The notes under the pieces were generated by a model. The model ran no database searches and had not been told where the DNA came from. It saw only the letters and a list, made by a program, of their open reading frames with translations. This document shows, piece after piece, positions 39,527 to 47,898 of a stretch of DNA of 48,874 nucleotides. Every line of letters starts with the position of its first letter. The stretch's first letter is position 1. This DNA is from an uncultured Collinsella sp. (GTDB lineage Bacteria > Actinomycetota > Coriobacteriia > Coriobacteriales > Coriobacteriaceae): NCBI GenBank assembly GCA_958348565.1, contig CATVZP010000007.1, positions 1 through 48,874 on the forward strand, given 5' to 3'. The translations under genes and the position numbers were made by a program.

Positions 39527-40318
39527 ATGCCCACACCTTCCACTGCACGCATGCACGACTTTGAGGTCGTCTCGAACCAGGAGATCGCCGACGGCATCTT
39601 CTCGCTCGTTATCTCGGCCCCCAAGCTTGCAAGTGCGCTCAAGCCCGGTCAGTTCGTGAATATCGCCGTGCCGGGCGATGCTTCCTCGCTGCTTCGCGTG
39701 CCCCTGAGCTTCTATCGCGCCGACGCCGAGGCCGGCACCGTCGAGCTGTGGTACGCCGTCGTGGGCGATGATACCCGCCGTCTGTCACAGATGGCCCCTG
39801 GCTCCACCTCTAACTTGCTGGGCCCTGGCGGCCGCGGCTGGCTCGTGCCCGAGGGCACCAGGAAGGCGTTGCTCGTCGCCGGCGGCATTGGCGTTCCGCC
39901 CGTGCTCTGCCTGGCCGGCATGCTTGCCGAGCAGGGCGTGGACGTTGACGTGTGCCTGGGCTTTGGCACCGCGTCCAAGGCCGTGGGCGTCGACGAGTTC
40001 CGCGCGCTGGGAGCCACGGTCAATGTGTGCACCGACGACGGCTCGTTGGGCACGCACGGTTTCTGCACCGATCCTGCCGCCGAGCTGCTCGGCGAGGGCG
40101 GTTACGACTACGTCGCCAGCTGTGGTCCCGCCGTTATGATGAAGAAGGTCGCCGCCGCTGCCGCCGAGGCCGGCGCGTACTGCGAGGTGTCGCTCGAGCG
40201 CATGATGAGCTGCGGCTTTGGTGCCTGCAACACCTGCAATGTCGAGACGGTCGACGGTATGAAGGGCGCCTGCATGTGCGGCCCCGTGTTTGATGCTTCC
40301 AAGGTGGTGGTCTTCTAG
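39527..40318 (+). CDS. pyrK: Dihydroorotate dehydrogenase electron transfer subunit PyrK
   Basis: FAD and [2Fe-2S] subunit that passes electrons from PyrD to NAD in class 1B dihydroorotate dehydrogenase. The 263-residue product has the FAD-binding RVPLSFYRADAE and GPGGRGW region, the NAD-binding LLVAGGIGVPPVL and the C-terminal cluster ligands CGFGACNTC and CMCGPVF. The ATG follows GGGGGATTGGAG. It overlaps pyrD by one base, matching the two-subunit complex. Confidence 0.96.
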   Translation: MPTPSTARMHDFEVVSNQEIADGIFSLVISAPKLASALKPGQFVNIAVPGDASSLLRVPLSFYRADAEAGTVELWYAVVGDDTRRLSQMAPGSTSNLLGPGGRGWLVPEGTRKALLVAGGIGVPPVLCLAGMLAEQGVDVDVCLGFGTASKAVGVDEFRALGATVNVCTDDGSLGTHGFCTDPAAELLGEGGYDYVASCGPAVMMKKVAAAAAEAGAYCEVSLERMMSCGFGACNTCNVETVDGMKGACMCGPVFDASKVVVF

Positions 40319-41241
40319 TGGGTACCGTGAACATGGCCGTCGATTTCGGCGGCGTCAAGATGCAGAACCCCATCAACACCGCAGCCGGTACCTTTGGCTA
40401 CGGTTGGCAGTTCCAGAACTTCTTCGATGTCTCCCAGCTGGGTGCCATCACCACCAAGGGCTGCGCTGCCGAGCCCTGGCCCGGCAATCCCGCACCCCGC
40501 ATGGCCGAGATCCCCGGCGGCATGATCAATTCCGTGGGCCTGCAGAACCCCGGTGTGGCCGCTTTCGCCCGCGAGTCCGGTCCGTGGCTCGAGCAGCTCT
40601 CCAAGGACGGTTGCCAGGTCATCTGCCAGGTTGCCGGTCATTCCGTGGACGAGTTTGTCCGTGCGCTCGAGATGTATGTCGAGCTGTGCCCCTGGGCTGC
40701 CGGCTATGAGATCAACGTGAGCTGCCCCAACATTGCCGCCGGCGGTGCCGCCATGGGCTCCACGCCCGAGGGCGCCTCTTCCGTCATGGCCGCCTGCCGC
40801 AAGGTGACCGACAAGCCGCTGTTTGTGAAGATGGCCCCGGTCAACGTCGCCGAGATCGCTAAGGCCCTCGAGGCCGCAGGCGCCGACGGCCTTTCGGTCA
40901 TCAACTCCATCCAGGGTATGGCCATCGACGTCCACACCCGCAAGTCGCGTGTGGCCAAGCCCAAGGGCGGTCTTTCGGGTCCGCTGTGCCACCACATCGC
41001 CGTTCGCATGGTCTGGGAAGTCGCCCAGGCCGTCGATATCCCCATCAATGGCGTCGGCGGCGTCATGACCGGTGAGGACGCGGCCGAGTTTATCCTGGCT
41101 GGCGCCACCTGCGTATCGGTCGGTATGGCCAACTTCGTCGATCCGTGCGCTTCGCTCAAGATTGCGCGCGAACTCGAGGCCTGGGCCGAGTCCCAGGGCG
41201 TGAAGGACATCAATGAGCTGGTAGGTGCTTTTGAATGCTAG
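40318..41241 (+). CDS. pyrD: Dihydroorotate dehydrogenase, class 1B catalytic subunit
   Basis: FMN enzyme oxidising dihydroorotate to orotate. The 307-residue product has NPINTAAGTFGYG, GLQNPGV, INVSCPN with the catalytic Cys, and the FMN-phosphate region GVGGVMTGEDAAEF. The presence of pyrK defines it as class 1B (NAD-linked), unlike the membrane-linked class 2 enzyme of many actinobacteria. GTG 40318 overlaps the pyrK stop; GTG 40327 or ATG 40333 are possible alternatives. Confidence 0.96.
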   Translation: MGTVNMAVDFGGVKMQNPINTAAGTFGYGWQFQNFFDVSQLGAITTKGCAAEPWPGNPAPRMAEIPGGMINSVGLQNPGVAAFARESGPWLEQLSKDGCQVICQVAGHSVDEFVRALEMYVELCPWAAGYEINVSCPNIAAGGAAMGSTPEGASSVMAACRKVTDKPLFVKMAPVNVAEIAKALEAAGADGLSVINSIQGMAIDVHTRKSRVAKPKGGLSGPLCHHIAVRMVWEVAQAVDIPINGVGGVMTGEDAAEFILAGATCVSVGMANFVDPCASLKIARELEAWAESQGVKDINELVGAFEC

Positions 41242-41951
41242 AGACCGATGCCCGCGACCGCGTTATCGTCGCCCTCGACTGCGACCGTGAGCGTGCGCTC
41301 GAGCTCGCCCATGAGCTTTCGGGCCATGCCGCCTGGCTTAAAGTGGGCATGACGCTCTATTACGCCGAGGGTCCCGAGATCGTCAAGACGTTCAAGGACC
41401 TGGGCTTTAAGGTCTTCCTCGACCTTAAGTTCCATGACATTCCGCATCAGGTGCGCGGTGCCGCTCGCTCGGCCTCGCTTGCCGGTGCCGACCTGCTTTC
41501 GGTTCACGGCCTGGGTTCGGGTGCTATGCTCGCCGCCTGCCGTGAGGGTGCCGAGGAGGCGCGCGAGGACCGAGCCAAGCTCGTCGCCATCACCGTGCTT
41601 ACGAGCATGAATCAGGATGCGCTGAGCGAGATCGGCGTCGAGTCGCCCGTTGCCGAGGAGGCCGCCCGTCTGGCAAAACTCGCCCAGGCCAACGGTATCG
41701 ACGGCATCGTGTGCTCGCCGATGGAGGCTCATGACATGCGTGAGCTGCTGGGCCCCGATGCGCTGATTGTGACCCCGGGCGTGCGTCCGGTTGGCGCCGC
41801 GTTGGGCGATCAGTCCCGCGTGGCCACGCCTTCCCAGGCTATCGAGCGCGGCGCGAGCCATATCGTGGTTGGCCGCCCCATTACCGGCGCCGATGATCCG
41901 GTTGCCGCGTTTGACGCCATCGTTGCCGAGCTGGTCGAAAACGTCGCATAA
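41235..41951 (+). CDS. pyrF: Orotidine 5'-phosphate decarboxylase
   Basis: Final step to UMP. The 238-residue product has RVIVALDCDRERAL, the catalytic D-K-x-x-D tetrad in FLDLKFHDIP, and the phosphate-binding PGVRPVGA and GRPITGADDP segments. The ATG lies 7 bases inside the end of pyrD. It is the last pyr gene and is followed by a large hairpin. pyrE and carAB are not in this window. Confidence 0.96.
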   Translation: MLETDARDRVIVALDCDRERALELAHELSGHAAWLKVGMTLYYAEGPEIVKTFKDLGFKVFLDLKFHDIPHQVRGAARSASLAGADLLSVHGLGSGAMLAACREGAEEAREDRAKLVAITVLTSMNQDALSEIGVESPVAEEAARLAKLAQANGIDGIVCSPMEAHDMRELLGPDALIVTPGVRPVGAALGDQSRVATPSQAIERGASHIVVGRPITGADDPVAAFDAIVAELVENVA

Positions 41952-41997
41952 AAGATTCCCTTAAGTCACCACTTTTGGGTCTCATTAGCACAAATTA

Positions 41998-42062
41998 GCC
42001 CCTGTGCCTGCGAAAACTTTCCCATCCTTTGTGTGGAATCGCAGGTCAGGGGCTCATCTTTT
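41998..42062 (+). terminator. Large hairpin terminator after pyrF
   Basis: AGCC-CTG and CCTGCGA pair with TCGCAGG and CAGGGGCT to form a two-part stem with a long loop, followed by CATCTTTTA. Confidence 0.65.
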
Positions 42063-42137
42063 AGCGCGATATATTGCACTTTTTGCGGGTATCGTCTAAC
42101 CTATGGAGCCGCAATTGGCCATTTTGTACGTTTTACG

Positions 42138-42146
42138 TGCTAAAAT
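42138..42146 (+). promoter_or_regulatory. Probable mihF extended -10
   Basis: TGCTAAAAT (hexamer 42141-42146) matches an extended -10, about 45 bases before mihF. The -35 region is weak. Confidence 0.55.
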
Positions 42147-42190
42147 GCCAAATATTGAATCAGATATAACCCAACTATTTGGAGGTACGA

Positions 42191-42499
42191 ATGGCACTCC
42201 CTCAGCTTACCGATGAGCAGCGCAAGCAGGCTCTTGAGAAGGCTGCCGCCGCGCGTCACGCTCGCGCAGAGCTCCGTGAGCAGATCAAGAAGGGTGAGAA
42301 GTCCCTCGAATCCGTGCTCAACTCCGATGACCCCATTGCTTCCCGCATGAAGGTTTCCACCCTCATCGAGTCTCTCCCCGGTTATGGCAAGGCCAAGGCC
42401 GCCAAGATCATGGAGGAGCTCGGCATCTCCGCTACCCGTCGCGTCCAGGGCCTTGGCGTCCGTCAGCGCGAGCAGCTCCTCGAGCAGCTGACCAAATAA
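42191..42499 (+). CDS. mihF: Actinobacterial integration host factor mIHF
   Basis: Nucleoid-associated DNA-bending protein specific to actinobacteria, unrelated to proteobacterial IHF. The 102-residue product has an N-terminal helix rich in Arg/Ala and the C-terminal DNA-binding region LPGYGKAKAAKIMEELGIS, then RRVQGLGVRQREQLL. The ATG at 42191 follows TTTGGAGG. The position pyrF-mihF-gmk-rpoZ is conserved in actinobacteria and supports the phylum assignment. Confidence 0.95.
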   Translation: MALPQLTDEQRKQALEKAAAARHARAELREQIKKGEKSLESVLNSDDPIASRMKVSTLIESLPGYGKAKAAKIMEELGISATRRVQGLGVRQREQLLEQLTK

Positions 42500-43069
42500 G
42501 TGAGCGCTCAGGATTCAAAGCTCTTTGTGATTTCTGGACCGTCAGGCGCGGGCAAGGGCACGCTCGTCACTCGTGTACGCGAGCGTCGCTCTAACCTGGG
42601 CCTGACGGTTTCGGCTACCACGCGAGCCCCACGCAAAGGCGAGGTCGATGGCGTCAATTACTTTTTCTTGACGCGCGAGGAGTTCGACCGCCGCGTGGCA
42701 AACGGTGAGTTTGTTGAGTGGGCCGAGGTCCACGGTAACTGCTACGGCACGTTGGTGAGCGAGGTTCAGTCCAAGCTCGCCTCTGGTTCGTCTCTCATCT
42801 TGGAGATCGATGTCCAGGGTGCTCTGCAGGTCAAGGAGCGTTTCCCCGAGGCCGTGCTGATCTTTATCAAGCCACCCTCGCTCGAGGTGCTCCGCGAGCG
42901 TCTGGTCGGTCGCGGTACCGAGACGCCCGAGACGATAGAACTGCGTATGGCAAACGCCGCCCATGAGCTTGCCCTTGCCGACCGCTACGACGACGTCGTG
43001 GTGAATGACGATCTCGACCGCGCGACCGATGAGCTCGTTCGCGTTCTCGATATGCATGAAAGGATCTGA
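42500..43069 (+). CDS. gmk: Guanylate kinase
   Basis: Phosphorylates GMP to GDP. The 189-residue product has the P-loop SGPSGAGKGT from residue 12, the GMP-binding TTRAPRKGEVDGVNYFF and EWAEVHGNCYGT segments, and the lid region LVGRGTETPE. The start is GTG immediately after the mihF stop, implying translational coupling. rpoZ follows after 5 bases. Confidence 0.97.
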   Translation: MSAQDSKLFVISGPSGAGKGTLVTRVRERRSNLGLTVSATTRAPRKGEVDGVNYFFLTREEFDRRVANGEFVEWAEVHGNCYGTLVSEVQSKLASGSSLILEIDVQGALQVKERFPEAVLIFIKPPSLEVLRERLVGRGTETPETIELRMANAAHELALADRYDDVVVNDDLDRATDELVRVLDMHERI

Positions 43070-43074
43070 GGTCC

Positions 43075-43356
43075 GTGTCCGTTGTAAAGCCTTGCATTGA
43101 CGATCTTCTGGAGAAGACCGATCACAACCGCTTCCTGCTCGCTTCGCTTGCCTCCAAGCGCGCCTGCGACATCAATAGCATGCTGCGTGGCCAGCATAAC
43201 CGCGTGCTTGCCGTTCAGGATGTCGACGACATCACCATCGCGCTCTCCGGCGCCGATACCATCTCGATGGCTATGGATGAGATCGTCGACGGCGATATCT
43301 CCTACGACGAGGCCCGTTACGAGAAGGCGCTCGGCCATAAGGTTGCTGAAGCCTAA
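43075..43356 (+). CDS. rpoZ: RNA polymerase omega subunit
   Basis: Small subunit that assists RNA polymerase assembly. The 93-residue product has the family core with LLEKTDHNRFLLASLASKRA and the later helix of DITIALSGADTISMAMDEI, and is acidic at the C-terminus. The start is GTG at 43075. The gmk-rpoZ pair is widely conserved, which supports the assignment of this short, divergent sequence. Confidence 0.9.
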   Translation: MSVVKPCIDDLLEKTDHNRFLLASLASKRACDINSMLRGQHNRVLAVQDVDDITIALSGADTISMAMDEIVDGDISYDEARYEKALGHKVAEA

Positions 43357-44601
43357 ATGGCAGCTCGCGTTTGCCTGGTCCACTATCACGAGGTTGGACT
43401 GAAGGGCAAGAACCGCGCACATTTTGAGCATATCCTCATGGATAACATTAAGGCGGCTTTGGCCGCCTTTTCCGTGAACGCCGTGTCTCGAATTTCCGGT
43501 TATATCCTCGTGACCTTTAACGAGCATCAGGCCGACGAGGCGGCGCGTGTCATCCGCACCGTCCCCGGCGTTGCCCGTGTGTCCCTGGCTTACCACACCA
43601 ACCGCGACCCGCAGGAGTACTGCGCCGCCGCCGTCAAGGCGCTGCGCGAGTTTGGCCCCTTCGATTCGTTTAAGGTTCACGCCAAGCGCTCCAATACCGA
43701 CTATGAGCTCACCTCGATTGATATCAATCGCCAGGTGGGCGAGGTGCTGTGCGAGGCCTTCCCCGATAAAAAGGTTCAAATGCACGACCCCGATGCGATG
43801 GTGCACGTACTGGTGGTACAGGGTAGCGTTTACGTGTACGCGCGCTCCGAGCGCGGCGTGGGCGGTCTGCCGGTGGGTTCTGCCGGCAAGGTCGTGACGC
43901 TTCTGTCGTCGGGCATCGATTCTCCGGTGGCGACCTGGATGCTCGCGCGTCGCGGTGCGGTGTGCGTGCCGGTACATTTCTCCGGTCGTCCGCAGACTCC
44001 CGATACGAGCGAGTATTTGGTGCAGGACATCATCCGTGCGCTTGAGCCGGGTGTCCAGATTGGCCGCCTGTACGTGGTGCCGTTTGGCGATTGCCAGCGT
44101 GAGATTTCCGTCACCTGCCCCAGCAACCTGCGCGTGATCATGTATCGCCGCATCATGTATTCGGTTGCCGAGCGCATTGCGCATATCGAGGGCGCCAAGG
44201 CCATCGTGACCGGTGAGTCGCTCGGTCAGGTCGCCTCCCAGACGCTCGAGAACATCATGGCCGTCAACGAGGCCGTGAAGATTCCCGTGTTCCGTCCGCT
44301 CATCGGGTCCGACAAGCAGGAGATCATTGCGCGCGCTCAGGAGATCGGCACGTTCGATATATCTACTGAGGCAGCGCCCGACTGCTGCACGCTGTTTATG
44401 CCGCGTCGTCCCGAGACGCACGCCAAACTCGATGCCGTGCATGAGGCCTGGGAGCTGTTCGACCACGAGGAGATGATCGAGCGCCTGCTTAAGCAGACCG
44501 AGTACATCGACTTCTCCAGCAACACGTATAAGGCCCCTAAGACCTTAAAACGCAAACATTCGGAGCTTGCTCCGCGTGAGATTTACCAAGATCACGAGTA
44601 A
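43357..44601 (+). CDS. thiI: tRNA 4-thiouridylation enzyme ThiI
   Basis: Makes s4U8 in tRNA and in some species contributes sulfur to thiamine synthesis. The 414-residue product has the N-terminal ferredoxin-like/THUMP region, the PP-loop SSGIDSPVA at 184-192, and the TGESLGQVASQT segment. There is no C-terminal rhodanese domain, as in Bacillus-type ThiI, so a separate sulfur donor would be needed. The ATG is directly after the rpoZ stop. Confidence 0.96.
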   Translation: MAARVCLVHYHEVGLKGKNRAHFEHILMDNIKAALAAFSVNAVSRISGYILVTFNEHQADEAARVIRTVPGVARVSLAYHTNRDPQEYCAAAVKALREFGPFDSFKVHAKRSNTDYELTSIDINRQVGEVLCEAFPDKKVQMHDPDAMVHVLVVQGSVYVYARSERGVGGLPVGSAGKVVTLLSSGIDSPVATWMLARRGAVCVPVHFSGRPQTPDTSEYLVQDIIRALEPGVQIGRLYVVPFGDCQREISVTCPSNLRVIMYRRIMYSVAERIAHIEGAKAIVTGESLGQVASQTLENIMAVNEAVKIPVFRPLIGSDKQEIIARAQEIGTFDISTEAAPDCCTLFMPRRPETHAKLDAVHEAWELFDHEEMIERLLKQTEYIDFSSNTYKAPKTLKRKHSELAPREIYQDHE

Positions 44602-44611
44602 TTGCCTGCAT

Positions 44612-44646
44612 AGACCGACGATGCGCCTGTATCGTCGGTCTTTTGC
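44612..44646 (+). terminator. Intrinsic terminator after thiI
   Basis: AGACCGACGAT pairs perfectly with ATCGTCGGTCT around an 8-base loop and continues into TTTT. The following stretch to 44815 holds no supported gene and no clear promoter. Confidence 0.88.
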
Positions 44647-44815
44647 TATCTGGGCAAATGATGTCAAGATGTTCATTCGCTGACGCGTGACTGAATAAAT
44701 GGACATGTTCGCGCAAGGTTTTGGTCGGTATTTGGTTTGACCGCGAAAACTAGTGTGGACGTGCGGAAGCTGCGACGCTCGTTTCCTGACACGATGGTGT
44801 TGGGAGGTGTTTGCT

Positions 44816-45520
44816 ATGGCGCAGCGCGAGCAACACGAACGGGTTAAACGGATGGACCGCTGGGCGGGCAAGTTGCTCGGGCATAAAGCGGTGGTGGTGG
44901 CGATTCTGGTTGTCATTGCCGCCGCGAGCGGTTTGGCGATGGCAAGTTTTGGTGGCCACTCCAGTAGCGTGTCGTTTGAGCGTAGTGATGAGGCGAGCGT
45001 CTCGGATGTGCACGGGGCCGGGGATGCGTCTTCTGATGATGAGTCTTCGGCCAAGAGTTCCTCTGCTGCGGAGGTGTACGTCGATGTGGATGGCGCCGTT
45101 GTGAGGCCTGGCGTGTATCGGCTCAAAGATGGAGCACGGGTGTCCCAAGCTATCGATGCCGCCGGAGGGCTTACGGCCGAGGCGGATGTGACAGGGCTTA
45201 ATCGGGCATCCAAGGTCGCAGACGGACAAAAAATATACGTACCAAAGGTGGGGGAGCAGCAGACGGTTTCCGCGGACGGTGGAGCCGATGGCGGAGCTGT
45301 CTTGGCTTCGGGCGCGAATGATGTGGCAGGGCTCGTCAACATCAATACGGCGAGCGCGGCGGAACTGCAGACGCTCTCGGGCATTGGGCCTTCTATGGCT
45401 CAGTCGATTATCGACGAGCGGACAAAGAACGGTGCTTTTGCCTCAGTCGATGACCTGATGCGCGTATCGGGAATCGGTGAGAAAAAGCTTGCCAAAATCA
45501 AAGATTGTATCTGCGTATGA
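44816..45520 (+). CDS. comEA: Competence protein ComEA (DNA receptor)
   Basis: Membrane-anchored double-stranded-DNA-binding protein for transformation. The 234-residue product has one membrane helix (about 24-44), a Ser/Asp-rich linker, an SLBB domain (about 87-145, VDVDGAVVRPGVYRL) and two helix-hairpin-helix motifs (about 173-232: NINTASAAELQTLSGIG and VSGIGEKKLAKIKD). The ATG at 44816 follows GGGAGG; upstream in-frame sequence is not homologous. Its stop overlaps the comEC start (ATGA). Confidence 0.95.
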   Translation: MAQREQHERVKRMDRWAGKLLGHKAVVVAILVVIAAASGLAMASFGGHSSSVSFERSDEASVSDVHGAGDASSDDESSAKSSSAAEVYVDVDGAVVRPGVYRLKDGARVSQAIDAAGGLTAEADVTGLNRASKVADGQKIYVPKVGEQQTVSADGGADGGAVLASGANDVAGLVNINTASAAELQTLSGIGPSMAQSIIDERTKNGAFASVDDLMRVSGIGEKKLAKIKDCICV

Positions 45521-47820
45521 GCACGCCCAAGCGCGAGCATGTGATGCCACCTCGGCCATTGATGCCGTGGACGATGGCACTTTGTGCCGGCTTGTGTGTG
45601 AGCTGTAGCTTGGTACTTAACCTGGTGGCCGATTTGCTACTGGGAGAGTGGGCAGCGCCTGTCATGTTGCTTATGGCCATTCCCGTTGCGGCTGCGGCTT
45701 GCATCGTATTGGCTCGGTCCTGTATGCGCCTTGTGCGGTGGAGACGATGGCTCTATGCCGCGGCCCTTGGCCTCGTGGCGGGGGCGGTCGTGTCCGCGGG
45801 CTGGGCGATCGGGGCGGTACGTGCTTCGAGGGCACTGGATAATCGGGCCGCGAGCAGTCTCGAGTTTGTTGTGCACGGCGACCCGTCCATCAATGACGGT
45901 GCGTACTCCTATACCTGCGATGCGTATGCGGGCGAAAAGCGTTTGGGTCAGGTGCGGCTGTCGTGTGATCGCGAGCTCGGCGTCGGTTCGCATGTACGTG
46001 CTATCGGTCGAATTTCGCGCTTTGAGAACGACGCGTACGGGCGCTCGCGCGTGCTTCGAGGCGAGGTACGCAAGGTTAAAGCCGTTCGGATTGTGTCGGT
46101 CGATGAGGGCTCTCCGGGGCCGCTGCTTCGGCTGCGAAATGGTCTGCTTGCGTCCATCGCGCCTGCGACCGACCCGGCGCGTTCGCTCATTGCCGGTGTC
46201 GTCTGCGGTCGTTCGGCCGAGCTGCGCGCCCAGCCGGCGGGCGACTGGTTTTCGGTAACGGGCACCGCGCATCTCATCGCTGTCTCGGGCAGCCATCTTG
46301 CCATCGTGGGGTTTGTGATTGAGAGCGCCCTGCAAAAGACGCGCCTCTCTCGTGGGCTTCAGCGGGGGCTGTTGGTGCTGGCCCTTGCTGCCTATGCCGT
46401 CTTTACGGGCGCTTCGCCTTCGGCCGTGCGCGCGTGCTGTATGGTGGCGGCGACGCTTGTCGCCAACGGCGCTGGACGTCGTCGGCATGGCCTCTCGGCT
46501 CTGTTTGTGACCATGGCAATCTTTGTGTTGCTGCGTCCGACGGTATTGTTTGAGATGGGTTTTCAGCTTTCGTGCGCCAGCGTATTTGCCATCCTTTGTT
46601 TTTGCCCCTACGCCACCTACGCCTTGGTTGAGCTGGGCGTGCCCTCGGGGGTTGCCAGTATTTTGTCCGCCACACTGTGCTCGCAGCTGGCGACTCTTCC
46701 CGTTACCATTCCTACATTTGGGACGTTTTCGCTCATTGCCCCGCTCGCAAACGCCGTGATCGGTCCGGTGATAAGCGTGCTGCTCGCATCGTCGGTCGTG
46801 CTGGTGCCCTGCTCGCTTGTGCCGCTGTTGAGTCGCGTGGCTCTCGTGGTGCCCATGATTGTCGCTCGTTGCGCGCTGTTCTTTGAGCAGCTCTTTGCCG
46901 CCGTTCCGGGTGCATCCGTGAGCGTGCCGCCCGATAGTATGTGGATTTACCTTGTGCCGTGTTTTCTGGGGATCCTTCTAGTCTGGTGGCCGCGCCCGCA
47001 GGCACGGCCTATGGCTGCTGGGCTTGTCTGCTTGGCGCTCCTGGTGGGGATTCCGTACATCTACTGGGATCGCTTCGCTCCGCCTTCGGTAACGGTGCTC
47101 GATGTGGGGCAGGCCGATGCCATTCTTATACGCCAGGGTGGCGCAGTGGTGCTCGTTGACTGTGGGCTCGATGAGCGCGTGGTGTCGGCGTTGGTTCGCA
47201 ATAACGTCCGCCATATCGACGCCGTCTTCGTGACACATTGGGATGAGGATCATTGGGGTGGCCTTCCTGATGTGCTCGATCAGTTTTCGGTTGGAACCAT
47301 TGTGGTCGCGGCCGATGCGCTTGACGGCGCGCCTGCTGAGGTCCTGAATCGCCCCGGCCTAACGTATCGGCAGGTGGCTTGCGGAGACACGGTCGATATC
47401 GGCGCGTTTCGGACACGTGTGATGTGGCCGTTTGACACGGTGGATGGCGAGGGCAATGAGGACTCTCTTGTTTTGCTGCTTTCCTATGCTCAGGAAGGCA
47501 AGAGCTTGCGCGTGCTCCTCACTGGTGATGCCGAACTCGATCAAGAGCGCGAGTTTGTACAGGAGGTGGGTGATATCGATGTGCTCAAGCTAGGGCATCA
47601 CGGCTCAAAAGTTTCCGTCGACACAGACCTGCTGGGCACGCTTAAGCCCGAGCTCTCTATCGCGAGTGCGGGCGAGGGCAACCGCTACGGCCATCCATCC
47701 GATGCCTGCATCGATGCCGTTAAGGAAGCGGGTGGTGCGTTCGCATGCACCATCGAACACGGCGACATTACCGTCACGCCGACTGCGAAGGGCTTTGCGA
47801 TGCGATGCCAGCGACCGTGA
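45517..47820 (+). CDS. comEC: Competence protein ComEC/Rec2 (DNA channel)
   Basis: Multi-span membrane protein that moves single-stranded DNA into the cell. The 767-residue product has N-terminal membrane segments with a soluble OB-like region, and the Competence domain (about 215-500) with IAVSGSHLAIVG and GASPSAVRACCM. A C-terminal metallo-beta-lactamase domain carries H574-W-D576-E-D578-H579, LLTGDAE and LGHHGSK. The zinc-site motif is intact, so the nuclease-like domain may be active. ATG 45517 overlaps the comEA stop by four bases. Confidence 0.95.
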   Translation: MSTPKREHVMPPRPLMPWTMALCAGLCVSCSLVLNLVADLLLGEWAAPVMLLMAIPVAAAACIVLARSCMRLVRWRRWLYAAALGLVAGAVVSAGWAIGAVRASRALDNRAASSLEFVVHGDPSINDGAYSYTCDAYAGEKRLGQVRLSCDRELGVGSHVRAIGRISRFENDAYGRSRVLRGEVRKVKAVRIVSVDEGSPGPLLRLRNGLLASIAPATDPARSLIAGVVCGRSAELRAQPAGDWFSVTGTAHLIAVSGSHLAIVGFVIESALQKTRLSRGLQRGLLVLALAAYAVFTGASPSAVRACCMVAATLVANGAGRRRHGLSALFVTMAIFVLLRPTVLFEMGFQLSCASVFAILCFCPYATYALVELGVPSGVASILSATLCSQLATLPVTIPTFGTFSLIAPLANAVIGPVISVLLASSVVLVPCSLVPLLSRVALVVPMIVARCALFFEQLFAAVPGASVSVPPDSMWIYLVPCFLGILLVWWPRPQARPMAAGLVCLALLVGIPYIYWDRFAPPSVTVLDVGQADAILIRQGGAVVLVDCGLDERVVSALVRNNVRHIDAVFVTHWDEDHWGGLPDVLDQFSVGTIVVAADALDGAPAEVLNRPGLTYRQVACGDTVDIGAFRTRVMWPFDTVDGEGNEDSLVLLLSYAQEGKSLRVLLTGDAELDQEREFVQEVGDIDVLKLGHHGSKVSVDTDLLGTLKPELSIASAGEGNRYGHPSDACIDAVKEAGGAFACTIEHGDITVTPTAKGFAMRCQRP

Positions 47821-47898
47821 TGCTGCCGTTGGCGCGCGGTGGGCCCCTGGGCTAAAATGGCACGGTACGAACACGGGAGCCTGCGAGAGGGGAGCGCA

